From positions 1 to 10,077 of the forward strand of contig JAGKVE010000063.1 in assembly GCA_021152555.1 (NCBI GenBank): a stretch of DNA of 10,077 bases, in the 5' to 3' direction. Of this stretch, positions 1-5,810 are shown in pieces (within the stretch, counting starts at the first letter, position 1; every line of letters begins with the position of its first letter). This DNA is from Bacteroidia bacterium. Lineage in GTDB: Bacteria > Bacteroidota > Bacteroidia > Bacteroidales > Paludibacteraceae. The translations under genes were made by a program, and so were the position numbers. Under the pieces are notes generated by a model, which was given only the letters and a program-made list of their open reading frames with translations, searched no databases and had not been told where the DNA came from.

Positions 1-873
1 GGTATCGTGTCCGCCAAGGCGCGTAACATCAATATCCTCAATGCCGAGATGAAGATTGAGTCGTTCATCCAGACCGACGCGGCAGTCAATCCCGGCAACT
101 CCGGCGGTGCGCTGGTTAACACGCGCGGCGAACTGGTGGGTATCAACACTGCCATCGCTTCGCAGACCGGTTCGTATTCGGGCTACAGTTTTGCTGTTCC
201 GACGAGCATTGTGCAGAAAGTGGTGAGCGACATCCGCCAGTACGGCGTCGTGCAACGCGCTATCCTCGGCGTGCAGATGCGCGAGATCACGTCCGAGTTG
301 CAGAAAGAGAAGAAACTCAGTACGTTACAGGGTGCATACGTAGAGCGCGTAGTGCCGGACGGTGCGGCAGAGAAAGCAGGCATCAAGAGCGGCGATGTGA
401 TCACGCGTGTTGACGATGCCGCCGTCAAAACCGGCACCGACCTGCAGGAACATATAGGTCGTCACCGTCCGGGTGATGTAGTGAACGTGACGCTGCTCCG
501 CGACGGCAAGACCATAACCGTTCGGGCAACGCTCACCAACCGCGATGGCGGTACAGGAGTCATCTCCGCCGAAGACAAAGCGTCCGTCTTGGGGGCTACG
601 TTCTCCGAACTGACCGATGCGCAGAAAGAGCGCCTGGGTATCAACTACGGCTTGCAGATCAAGTCGCTCAAGGCGGGTAAACTGAAGAGTGCCGGCGTGC
701 CTGCGGACTTCATCATCCTGAAGGTCAACAACCGCTCCGTGCGCACCGAAGAAGACCTTGACGACATCGTCCGCCGTGCCAACTCCGCCTCCGAGCGCGA
801 CCGCGTCCTCTTCATCACCGGCTGCACACCACAAGGCCGAGTACGGTATTATGCCGTCAACCTGGCAGAGTAG
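1..873 (+). CDS. htrA: HtrA/Deg-family periplasmic serine protease, 3' part (5' end outside window)
   Basis: Trypsin-like serine protease with PDZ domains that degrades or refolds damaged envelope proteins in the periplasm. The reading frame is open from base 1 (GIVSAK...), so the GTG at 7 is an internal Val codon, not a start; 290 residues are visible and the signal peptide and catalytic His and Asp lie upstream. The catalytic serine is in the GNSGG motif (Ser codon at 100-102), preceded by the family's FIQTDAAVNPGNSGG pattern and followed by the SGYSFAVP segment that ends the protease domain. PDZ1 spans about residues 82-180 (starting LGVQMRE, with GAAEKAGIKSGDVI as the carboxylate-loop/core region) and PDZ2 about 197-288. 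Two PDZ domains fit DegP/DegQ rather than DegS. Ends at TAG 871-873, about 20 nt before a hairpin terminator. Family assignment is very secure; the choice among htrA, degP and degQ as a name is conventional. Confidence 0.96.
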   Translation, partial: GIVSAKARNINILNAEMKIESFIQTDAAVNPGNSGGALVNTRGELVGINTAIASQTGSYSGYSFAVPTSIVQKVVSDIRQYGVVQRAILGVQMREITSELQKEKKLSTLQGAYVERVVPDGAAEKAGIKSGDVITRVDDAAVKTGTDLQEHIGRHRPGDVVNVTLLRDGKTITVRATLTNRDGGTGVISAEDKASVLGATFSELTDAQKERLGINYGLQIKSLKAGKLKSAGVPADFIILKVNNRSVRTEEDLDDIVRRANSASERDRVLFITGCTPQGRVRYYAVNLAE

Positions 874-892
874 AGATGTACGATTATTAAGA

Positions 893-925
893 AAATACGC
901 CTGCTCAAAACGAGCGGGCGTATTT
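893..925. terminator. Bidirectional hairpin terminator between convergent genes
   Basis: A 14-bp stem pairs 893-906 with 912-925 (one T·G wobble) around a 5-nt AAAAC loop. It lies 20 nt after the protease stop and 15 nt past the end of the convergent gene at 940-1479. T-rich sequence follows or closes the stem in both directions (TATTT on plus; TTTTCTT on minus), so it can plausibly stop both transcripts. Confidence 0.8.
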
Positions 926-939
926 GATAGTGCAGTACA

Positions 940-1479
940 TCATTTTATATATTTAATACATTCCGATTTGATACTATCAAATTCTGTTTGAGTTATAAGT
1001 TCAAGTTCTAATAACTCTTTTGCCTTTTTTATTTCACTAAGGGCTTTATCACGTGTCATGCCTAATCCAACGATTTCACCACTAGTCAAAGCACTCTCAA
1101 ATTTAACCAGTATACCTCCTATTCCCGAAAGATAGCATCGCATAGATACAGTTGCCCCCCTCTTCTTATTTCGATCAACACTAATTTTCTTTATCTGCAT
1201 TTTATAACCAGACCAAGCTGCTGCTAACATCGGATTTCCTCCGACGATTCCCAATTCACTTGTTAGAAATGCAAACGTTTTGTTGGAACTAGGTACTCCA
1301 GTTGTTATCTCTTCTCCCACTTTATAAGTGTAACCATCTGAAGCTGTGTATGCTTCATATTCTTTTAGTAATTCGTTTTTAGGATCTGTTGATTTTTCCA
1401 ACATCTCCAATGTAACCGTTTGACAGAAGGTACTAATGGGAAAGGACATTAATACTGCAAAGAATAATACTTTTTGCAT
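940..1479 (-). CDS. Exported hypothetical protein with SHOCT-like C-terminal segment
   Basis: Encodes 179 residues. Residues 1-20 form a signal peptide (Lys3, hydrophobic run VLFFAVLMSFPIS, then TFCQ). The Cys does not sit in a good lipobox (Phe at -1), so a soluble periplasmic or exported protein is more likely than a lipoprotein. The middle (about 20-140) is not recognised; it has a Gly-rich patch near 117-124. The last 35 residues (DKALSEIKKAKELLELELI...EFDSIKSECIKYI) have the pattern of the SHOCT domain, a short helical pair often found at protein C-termini with an 'ELLexGiITeeEFexkK' signature. Start chosen at ATG 1477-1479, which gives the signal peptide; the upstream sequence is AT-rich (TTTATTATT) without a Shine-Dalgarno. 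No exact TAnnTTTG promoter was found upstream. The gene is visibly AT-richer than the protease and leuS on either side, which may indicate acquisition. Function unknown. Confidence 0.75.
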   Translation of the reverse strand: MQKVLFFAVLMSFPISTFCQTVTLEMLEKSTDPKNELLKEYEAYTASDGYTYKVGEEITTGVPSSNKTFAFLTSELGIVGGNPMLAAAWSGYKMQIKKISVDRNKKRGATVSMRCYLSGIGGILVKFESALTSGEIVGLGMTRDKALSEIKKAKELLELELITQTEFDSIKSECIKYIK

Positions 1480-1749
1480 AATAATAAATTGTTTTTTTCT
1501 TGCTCTGCAACAGCCACGGACAAAGCGGTTAAATAATATATAAACAAAAGCGTGAGGCTGCTATGCCACACACTTTGCTTGAGGGTACTAGGAAAACCGT
1601 GAAACAAGTATGCACATAGTAACTTCACGCTGATGCGCGAAGCCTATTCGCTATGCTCTCGCCTATGAAAAGTTCCTAATTTTTCCTGACTAAGAGTAAA
1701 GCAAACGCTTTTAATCAATATGTTATCGCGCAACACTTTGCGCGGAAGG
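1480..1749. other. Non-coding gap with several inverted repeats
   Basis: No convincing reading frame. Visible structure includes GCGTGAGG (1550-1557), which can pair with CTTCACGC (1623-1630) with one wobble, a short GCGAA/TTCGC hairpin near 1637-1651, and a 7-bp CGCGCAA/TTGCGCG hairpin with a CACT loop at 1727-1744, just beyond the end of the ORF6N relic. None is followed by a T-tract on the minus strand, so they are not obvious terminators. It could hold the 5' region of the 940-1479 gene, decayed sequence or an unrecognised RNA; nothing matches a family I know. Confidence 0.4.
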
Positions 1750-2130
1750 TTATATCTTAGTTAATAATTCGTCGGTTGTTAATTCCATCTTGGCGAAAGC
1801 AAACCACTTCTTGCCGAGGTCTTTTTTTCGTCACTTGATATCGCAAATTGCGATGTCAATTTTTCTGGCTCATCATTCAAGGTCGCAAATCGCGATCTTG
1901 AAAGTTCTTCCTCCTCTTTAGTGAGGTTGGAACATAAAGTCCGAAGGGAAACGCTCTATGTTACGTTTTACTTGCTCGTTCAAACGCCCAGTCTCTACTC
2001 TATACAACCTCGCCAAGTCGCGGTCAAGAATTACTTGCTTGCCGCGGATGACTTGGATGAGGTTTTCGATATTCTCCAAAGGTTGCAATGGAGCGGACTC
2101 AACTTTTTCTATGTCCTTCTTCTTTGCCAT
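1750..2130 (-). pseudogene. Decayed ORF6N-domain (phage/KilA-N-like DNA-binding) gene: two frameshifts and apparent internal deletion
   Basis: Starts at ATG 2128-2130, 3 nt after the leuS stop. The first about 67 codons carry the ORF6N signature (VIRGKQVILDRDLARLYRVE, then GRLNEQVKRNIERFPSDFMFQ). One extra base near 1925-1926 then breaks the frame and gives a stop at 1918-1920; in the shifted frame the expected LTKEEEEL continuation appears at once, running to ...KLTSQFAISSDEK. A second shift at an A7 run (1822-1828 on plus) is needed to reach DLGKKWFAFAKM...ELLTKI and a stop at 1750-1752. From memory, Bacteroidetes ORF6N proteins end in a very similar DLGKKWFAF segment, and between the two pieces they carry a PYAFTEQGVAML core plus a long C-terminal region, all missing here. 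ORF6N proteins are associated with phage and mobile elements and are thought to bind DNA. The relic is therefore head plus tail of a longer gene and should be non-functional; the 70-residue intact head could still be translated. Confidence 0.8.
1836..1901. repeat. Pair of related palindromes inside the ORF6N relic
   Basis: Palindrome A is 1836-1858 (TGATATCGCAA, one centre base, TTGCGATGTCA; 11 pairs with one wobble). Palindrome B is 1877-1901 (TCAAGGTCGC, AAATC, GCGATCTTGA; 10 pairs with one wobble). Both centre on TCGCAAAT(T/C)GCGA. They encode the two similar peptide stretches RFAT and QFAI in the shifted reading frame, so they may be a duplicated coding module rather than a regulatory site. 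Confidence 0.6.
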
Positions 2131-2133
2131 TCG

Positions 2134-4989
2134 TTACATCACAATGTTGACAATCCGGCCGGGGACGACGATGATCTTCTTCGGAGTGTTGCCGGCGAGA
2201 TATTTGGATGTGTCTTCGTGTGCAAGAACAAGTTTCTCCACTTCCTCTTTTGGGGTGTCTTTCGGGCACTCGAGCGTGAAACGCACCTTGCCGTTGAACT
2301 GCACAGGATATTTCTGCGTGTCCTCAACCAAGTACGCTTCGTTGCACTCCGGCCATTCGGCGTCTACGACGAATAACCCCTCTCCGGCTCTCCCCTCAAG
2401 GGAGAGGGAATGGCATCTATGCCACATTTCCTCTGCGATATGCGGAGCGTACGGCGCAAGAAGAACCGCAATCGGTTCAAGGATGGCACGCTTGCTGCAC
2501 TTGAGCGCGCTTAACTCGTTCTGCGCAATCATGAACGCCGGAATAGAGGTGTTGAACGAGAAGTTCTCGATGTCCCACGTGATCTTCTTAATGAGCTTAT
2601 GCAGGCTCTTGAGTTCTTCTTTCGTCGGTTCCTCATCCACGATATTCTCGTACATGTTCCAGAGACGTTTGAGGAAACGGTGCACGCCGTCGATACCATT
2701 CGTGTCCCACGGTTTGGACATCTCCAGCGGGCCGAGGAACATCTCATACAGACGCAGCGTGTCGGCTCCGAACTTAGCGATGACATCGTCCGGATTAACG
2801 ACGTTGAACATGGACTTACTCATCTTCTCTACCGCCCAGCCGCATATATATTGCTTTGCACCAGCGGTATAACCCGTGAGTTCAGATGAAGTACCATCGG
2901 CAAAGACGAACTCGGCATTCTTAAACTCCGGCATCCATGCGCGGAAGGCGTTGATGTCCAGCACGTCGTTGTTGACGATGTTCACATTCACGTGAATAGG
3001 CTGCACTTTGCCCTTGTATTCGGGGTTCTCGATGAGGTTGTAACTGATATAGAGGTTGCCCGTCGCGCCTTCGCCGATATAGCGATAGACGAAGTTCGAA
3101 CGACCTTGGATCATACCTTGGTTGATGAGTTTCTTGAACGGCTCATCTTCGCACACATAGCCCAAATCATAGAGGAACTTATTCCAGAAACGGCTGTAAA
3201 TCAAGTGCCCTGTGGCGTGCTCGCTACCGCCCAGATACAAATCCACCTGGCGCCAGTACTCGTTCGCTTGTTTGCCCACAAGAGCTTCATCGTTGTGCGG
3301 GTCCATGTAACGCAGGTAGTACGCCGACGAGCCTGCGAAGCCCGGCATGGTACAGAGCTCAATAGGATAGACCGCTTCGCTCAAAGTAGAAAGACCGCTA
3401 TCACTCAAAGACAAAAGACTTTTGTCCACTACCTTTTTATTCTTTTCGTCCCATGCCCAGAGTTGCGCGTTGCCCAGCGGCGGTTCGCCGGTCTCGGTTG
3501 GCAGGAAAGCGCTTACTTCCGGCAACTCCAGCGGAAGGCACTCTTCCGGCAGGGTATAAGGCATGCCGTCCTTGTAATACACAGGGAACGGTTCGCCCCA
3601 ATAACGCTGGCGCGAGAAAATAGCGTCGCGGAGACGGTAGTTCACTTTCACACGACCGATGCCCGTGTTCGTGATATATTCTTTCATCGCCTGAATAGCA
3701 TCCTTGACTTCCATGCCGTTGAGGAAACCGGAGTTGATCATCTTGCCCTCTTTAGCGTCAAATGACTCCTCGCTTACGTCCGCTCCTTCAATCAGCGGAA
3801 TAATCGGCAGGTTGAAATGTTTGGCAAACGCGTAGTCGCGGCTGTCGTGTGCCGGAACCGCCATGATAGCGCCTGTTCCATAACCCGCGAGCACATAATC
3901 GGAAATATAAATAGGAATCTCGCCCTGGGTCAGCGGATTGATGGCATAACTTCCCGTGAACACACCCGTCACTTTTCTATCCGCAATTCGCTCACGCTCT
4001 GTGCGGTTCTTGCAGCGCGCCAGATAAGCGTCCACTTCTTCGCGCTGCTCGTCGGTCACCACCCGTTGCACATACTCGCTCTCCGGCGCAAGAACCATAA
4101 ACGTCACACCAAACACGGTGTCCGCACGCGTCGTGAAGATGGTGAACGGCGCATCCTGCCCCTTCACGGCGAATTGCATCTCTGCGCCTTCAGAGCGGCC
4201 GATCCAGTTGCGCTGCGTCTCTTTCAGACTCTCCGTCCAATCAATTCTATCCAAGCCCTCCAACAAACGACCGGCATACGCGCTCACGCGCAGACACCAC
4301 TGTCTCATGACGCGTTGCTCCACCGGATAACCGCCACGAACGCTCAAACCCTCGCTCACCTCGTCGTTCGCCAACACGGTTCCGAGTTTCGGACACCAGT
4401 TGACTTTCGTGTCCGCCAGATAAGCGATACGGTAGTTCATCAGTTTCTCCTGCTGCTCTTTCTCGCTTAGCGTCGCCCATTTCGGGTCATTCGCCTCGAA
4501 CTCCGCAATCAACTTGCTAATCGGTTGCGCTTTCTGCGTCTTCGGGTCGAAATAGCTGTTGAACATCTGCACAAACGCCCATTGGGTCCACTTGTAGAAC
4601 TTCGGATCGCAGGTGCGCACCTCGCGATTCCAGTCATAGCAGAAACCGATTTTCTTGAGCTGCTCGATATAGCGATCAATGTTCTCGAACGTCGTTTTCT
4701 CGGGGTGTTGACCTGTCTGAATAGCGTACTGTTCCGCCGGCAGACCATAGGAGTCAAAACCCATCGGGTGCAACACATTAAAGCCCTTCAACCGTTTGTA
4801 ACGGCTGTAAATATCACTCGCAATGTAGCCTAATGGGTGACCGACATGCAATCCCGCTCCCGAAGGATAAGGGAACATGTCCAACACATAGTAGTGCGGC
4901 TTGTCGGACTCATTGGAAACGGTATAAACGCCGTTCTCCTCCCACGCTTTTTGCCACTTTTTCTCAATGTCAGAAAAGTTGTATTCCAT
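2134..4989 (-). CDS. leuS: Leucyl-tRNA synthetase (LeuRS)
   Basis: Class I aminoacyl-tRNA synthetase that charges tRNA-Leu with leucine using ATP in the cytoplasm. It has 951 residues. The HIGH-type motif is HVGH at 48-51, after the MFPYPSGAGLHVGHP block. The CP1 editing domain holds the Thr-rich TTRADTVFG (about 286-294) and GTGAIMAVPAHDSRD (about 371-385, including the conserved editing Asp). Later come SRQRYWGEPFP (about 459-469), the LeuRS-specific insertion (about 620-720) and KMSKS at 722-726, then the anticodon-binding helical domain and a C-terminal domain ending KKIIVVPGRIVNIVM. Catalytic and editing motifs are all intact. Compared with the Bacteroides enzyme as I recall it, there are extra short insertions near residues 520-540, 700-714 and 860-872, two of which coincide with DNA repeats. 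Start ATG 4987-4989 matches the family N-terminus MEYNF. Transcribed from the promoter at 5101-5132 with a roughly 105-nt AT-rich leader. The stop is 3 nt from the ORF6N relic start; no terminator lies between them. Confidence 0.98.
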   Translation of the reverse strand: MEYNFSDIEKKWQKAWEENGVYTVSNESDKPHYYVLDMFPYPSGAGLHVGHPLGYIASDIYSRYKRLKGFNVLHPMGFDSYGLPAEQYAIQTGQHPEKTTFENIDRYIEQLKKIGFCYDWNREVRTCDPKFYKWTQWAFVQMFNSYFDPKTQKAQPISKLIAEFEANDPKWATLSEKEQQEKLMNYRIAYLADTKVNWCPKLGTVLANDEVSEGLSVRGGYPVEQRVMRQWCLRVSAYAGRLLEGLDRIDWTESLKETQRNWIGRSEGAEMQFAVKGQDAPFTIFTTRADTVFGVTFMVLAPESEYVQRVVTDEQREEVDAYLARCKNRTERERIADRKVTGVFTGSYAINPLTQGEIPIYISDYVLAGYGTGAIMAVPAHDSRDYAFAKHFNLPIIPLIEGADVSEESFDAKEGKMINSGFLNGMEVKDAIQAMKEYITNTGIGRVKVNYRLRDAIFSRQRYWGEPFPVYYKDGMPYTLPEECLPLELPEVSAFLPTETGEPPLGNAQLWAWDEKNKKVVDKSLLSLSDSGLSTLSEAVYPIELCTMPGFAGSSAYYLRYMDPHNDEALVGKQANEYWRQVDLYLGGSEHATGHLIYSRFWNKFLYDLGYVCEDEPFKKLINQGMIQGRSNFVYRYIGEGATGNLYISYNLIENPEYKGKVQPIHVNVNIVNNDVLDINAFRAWMPEFKNAEFVFADGTSSELTGYTAGAKQYICGWAVEKMSKSMFNVVNPDDVIAKFGADTLRLYEMFLGPLEMSKPWDTNGIDGVHRFLKRLWNMYENIVDEEPTKEELKSLHKLIKKITWDIENFSFNTSIPAFMIAQNELSALKCSKRAILEPIAVLLAPYAPHIAEEMWHRCHSLSLEGRAGEGLFVVDAEWPECNEAYLVEDTQKYPVQFNGKVRFTLECPKDTPKEEVEKLVLAHEDTSKYLAGNTPKKIIVVPGRIVNIVM
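2377..2408. repeat. GC-rich palindromic repeat inserted in frame in leuS
   Basis: Plus strand holds CCCTCTCC (2378-2385), CTCTCCC (2388-2394) and GGGAGAG(GG) (2400-2408). Either left arm can pair with the right arm (8 or 7 bp). It encodes the low-complexity peptide HSLSLEGRAGEG at about LeuRS 860-871, where Bacteroides LeuRS as I recall it is roughly nine residues shorter. A related sequence occurs at 5582-5646. Confidence 0.7.
3371..3426. repeat. Two-copy imperfect tandem repeat with adjoining palindrome inside leuS
   Basis: The unit ACCGCTTCGCTCAAAG plus 7 nt (3371-3393) is followed by a second copy, ACCGCTATCACTCAAAG plus 7 nt (3394-3417). The CTCAAAG cores are 24 nt apart, hence 8 codons in the same frame, giving the LSLSDSG/LSTLSEA repetition in LeuRS at about 526-539. 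The second copy runs into a perfect palindrome, GACAAAAG-A-CTTTTGTC, at 3410-3426. Confidence 0.7.
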
Positions 4990-5100
4990 ATATTTTAATT
5001 TACGATTTACAAATTTACGATGTACGGTTTATTTACGTTTTTTTTCATTTACTCCCACCGTTCCAACCAGTGATGGGCTTTGCGCGCATAGTTTGCGCTG
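4990..5100 (-). promoter_or_regulatory. leuS 5' leader with ATTTACGA repeats
   Basis: About 105 nt between the predicted leuS transcription start and ATG. The plus strand shows ATTTACGA at 4998-5005 and 5013-5020 and ATTTACG at 5031-5037, in a very AT-rich stretch. Next to the promoter, CTTTGC and GCAAAG (about 5086-5105) can form a short stem overlapping the -7 element. No T-box element of the Firmicutes kind was recognised. Whether the repeats regulate anything is unknown. Confidence 0.45.
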
Positions 5101-5132
5101 CAAAGGTACTGCTTTTTTTTGACATACGCAAA
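5101..5132 (-). promoter_or_regulatory. leuS promoter (Bacteroidetes -33/-7 type)
   Basis: On the minus strand TTTG (complement of 5129-5132), 20 nt, then TACCTTTG (complement of 5101-5108), an exact match to the Bacteroidetes TTTG/TAnnTTTG consensus. Start of transcription is expected near 5095. Confidence 0.78.
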
Positions 5133-5346
5133 TATTTTATGTAAAAACATAAAAAGAAATGAGCAATGGAGGCAGGACAAGGGATAAAATGTAAGAATTG
5201 ACTATCTCTCGACAACGGCTCGATAGCCCTTGATATACGCTCAAGCGAAAGTGTTAACATTTAAAATCATAAAATTCAACAACCTCAAAAGTCAAAAGTC
5301 CCAAAAGATTTGTCGGCACGTTATTTTTAATTTATTTTCATCTCCT
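5133..5346. other. Intergenic stretch between divergent promoters
   Basis: AT-rich sequence separating the leuS promoter from the promoter of the small membrane-protein gene. It has a short CTTGA/TCAAG hairpin (5229-5245) and a small direct repeat, AAAAGTC twice, near 5285-5300. No gene or known regulatory element was recognised. The minus-strand open frame through 5045-5260 crosses the leuS promoter and has no family signature. Confidence 0.4.
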
Positions 5347-5378
5347 CTTGCATATTTCAGAAAAATGTTGTAATTTTG
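5347..5378 (+). promoter_or_regulatory. Promoter for the small membrane-protein gene
   Basis: CTTG (5347-5350), 20 nt, then TAATTTTG (5371-5378) followed by C: an exact -7 box and a 3-of-4 match at -33. Transcription should begin around 5383-5386, at or beside the GTG start codon of the following frame. Confidence 0.68.
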
Positions 5379-5382
5379 CACC

Positions 5383-5733
5383 GTGTTTCGGTTTCTACGC
5401 AAAAATATGCCGGTAATGCTCGTCGTTTTGATGGGGTTATTCTTCATTTCGTTGGTTTTGGACGAATATAGCGATGTGCGTCATGCTATGCAGGACAACC
5501 GGATTGAAGCGTGCATCGAACTGGAGGCGGAAGACTCTGAGTGGGATGAAGGACAGATACAAAACCTTACCCAGTTTTTCACACCCCACCCCGCCCCTCT
5601 CCCAAGGAGACGCAGTTTCTCCCTTTCCGGGAGGCAGGAGAGAGGTTTTGTCTCTGACAAGCAGAAATTGGGATTAGTGCGCCGCTATGCACCGCGAAAG
5701 GGCATGGCGAGTTATAACTATACCCTGACATAA
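5383..5733 (+). CDS. Small single-pass membrane protein, unknown function, interrupted by a repeat-derived segment
   Basis: Encodes 116 residues with the GTG start at 5383, or 108 with ATG at 5407. Residues 9-26 (MPVMLVVLMGLFFISLVL) form a transmembrane helix. The Arg/Arg/Lys of FRFLRK just before it favour the GTG start and an N-in topology, but the predicted transcription start at about 5383 would make that a leaderless mRNA; the ATG start gives a short leader instead. After the helix comes an acidic stretch (ACIELEAEDSEWDEG), then a Pro/Arg/Ser-rich piece (TPHPAPLPRRRSFSLSGR) encoded by a GC-rich palindromic repeat, then a basic tail (LVRRYAPRKGMASYNYTL). The conserved-looking parts flank the repeat, suggesting it was inserted in frame. 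No family recognised. It has its own promoter and terminator, and phosphate transporter gene follows 77 nt after the stop. Confidence 0.6.
   Translation: MFRFLRKNMPVMLVVLMGLFFISLVLDEYSDVRHAMQDNRIEACIELEAEDSEWDEGQIQNLTQFFTPHPAPLPRRRSFSLSGRQERGFVSDKQKLGLVRRYAPRKGMASYNYTLT
5582..5646. repeat. Second GC-rich palindromic repeat, inside the small membrane-protein gene
   Basis: Begins CACCCCACCCCGCCCCTCTC and ends GGAGAGAGG. CCTCTC (5596-5601) can pair with GAGAGG (5640-5645), with inner TCTCC/GGAGA (5598-5610) and CTCCC/GGGAG (5619-5633) hairpins. The minus strand shares the order CTTG, GGAGAG, GGGGT with the leuS copy read in the same direction, so the two look like diverged members of one family. 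Confidence 0.6.
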
Positions 5734-5736
5734 CTT

Positions 5737-5772
5737 AAAACGGTATGAACTCATCTGAGTTTGTACCGTTTT
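5737..5772 (+). terminator. Strong intrinsic terminator after the small membrane-protein gene
   Basis: A 17-bp inverted repeat (5737-5753 with 5756-5772; two G·T wobbles) closes with a tiny loop and runs into TTTTTT (5769-5774). It begins 4 nt after the stop codon and ends 38 nt before the transporter start. Confidence 0.85.
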
Positions 5773-5780
5773 TTATTATA

Positions 5781-5808
5781 AAATCACAAATAACAAATCA
5801 CAAATAAC
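5781..5808 (+). repeat. Exact 14-bp tandem duplication just before the transporter start codon
   Basis: AAATCACAAATAAC occurs at 5781-5794 and again, identically and without a gap, at 5795-5808, 2 nt before ATG 5811. It fills the ribosome-binding region, which has no Shine-Dalgarno. Confidence 0.85.
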
Positions 5809-5810
5809 AT

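Noticed and set aside
325..834. Long minus-strand open frame opposite the protease gene
   Set aside because: It is the complement of the clearly coding HtrA frame with its PDZ domains and shows no family signature of its own.
1727..1745. GC-rich hairpin as terminator of the leuS-ORF6N transcript
   Set aside because: No T-tract follows it on the minus strand; kept only as an inverted repeat in the gap.
1921..2872. Plus-strand open frames across the ORF6N relic and the 3' end of leuS
   Set aside because: They lie opposite strongly conserved LeuRS and ORF6N coding sequence, and their translations are low-quality Ser/Arg-rich strings.
2992..4470. Two long plus-strand open frames opposite leuS
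   Set aside because: Antisense frames of a GC-richer conserved gene; the LeuRS motifs on the other strand explain the sequence.
5045..5260. 71-codon minus-strand frame upstream of leuS
   Set aside because: It runs through the well-matched leuS promoter, lacks its own promoter or family match, and has no recognisable domain.
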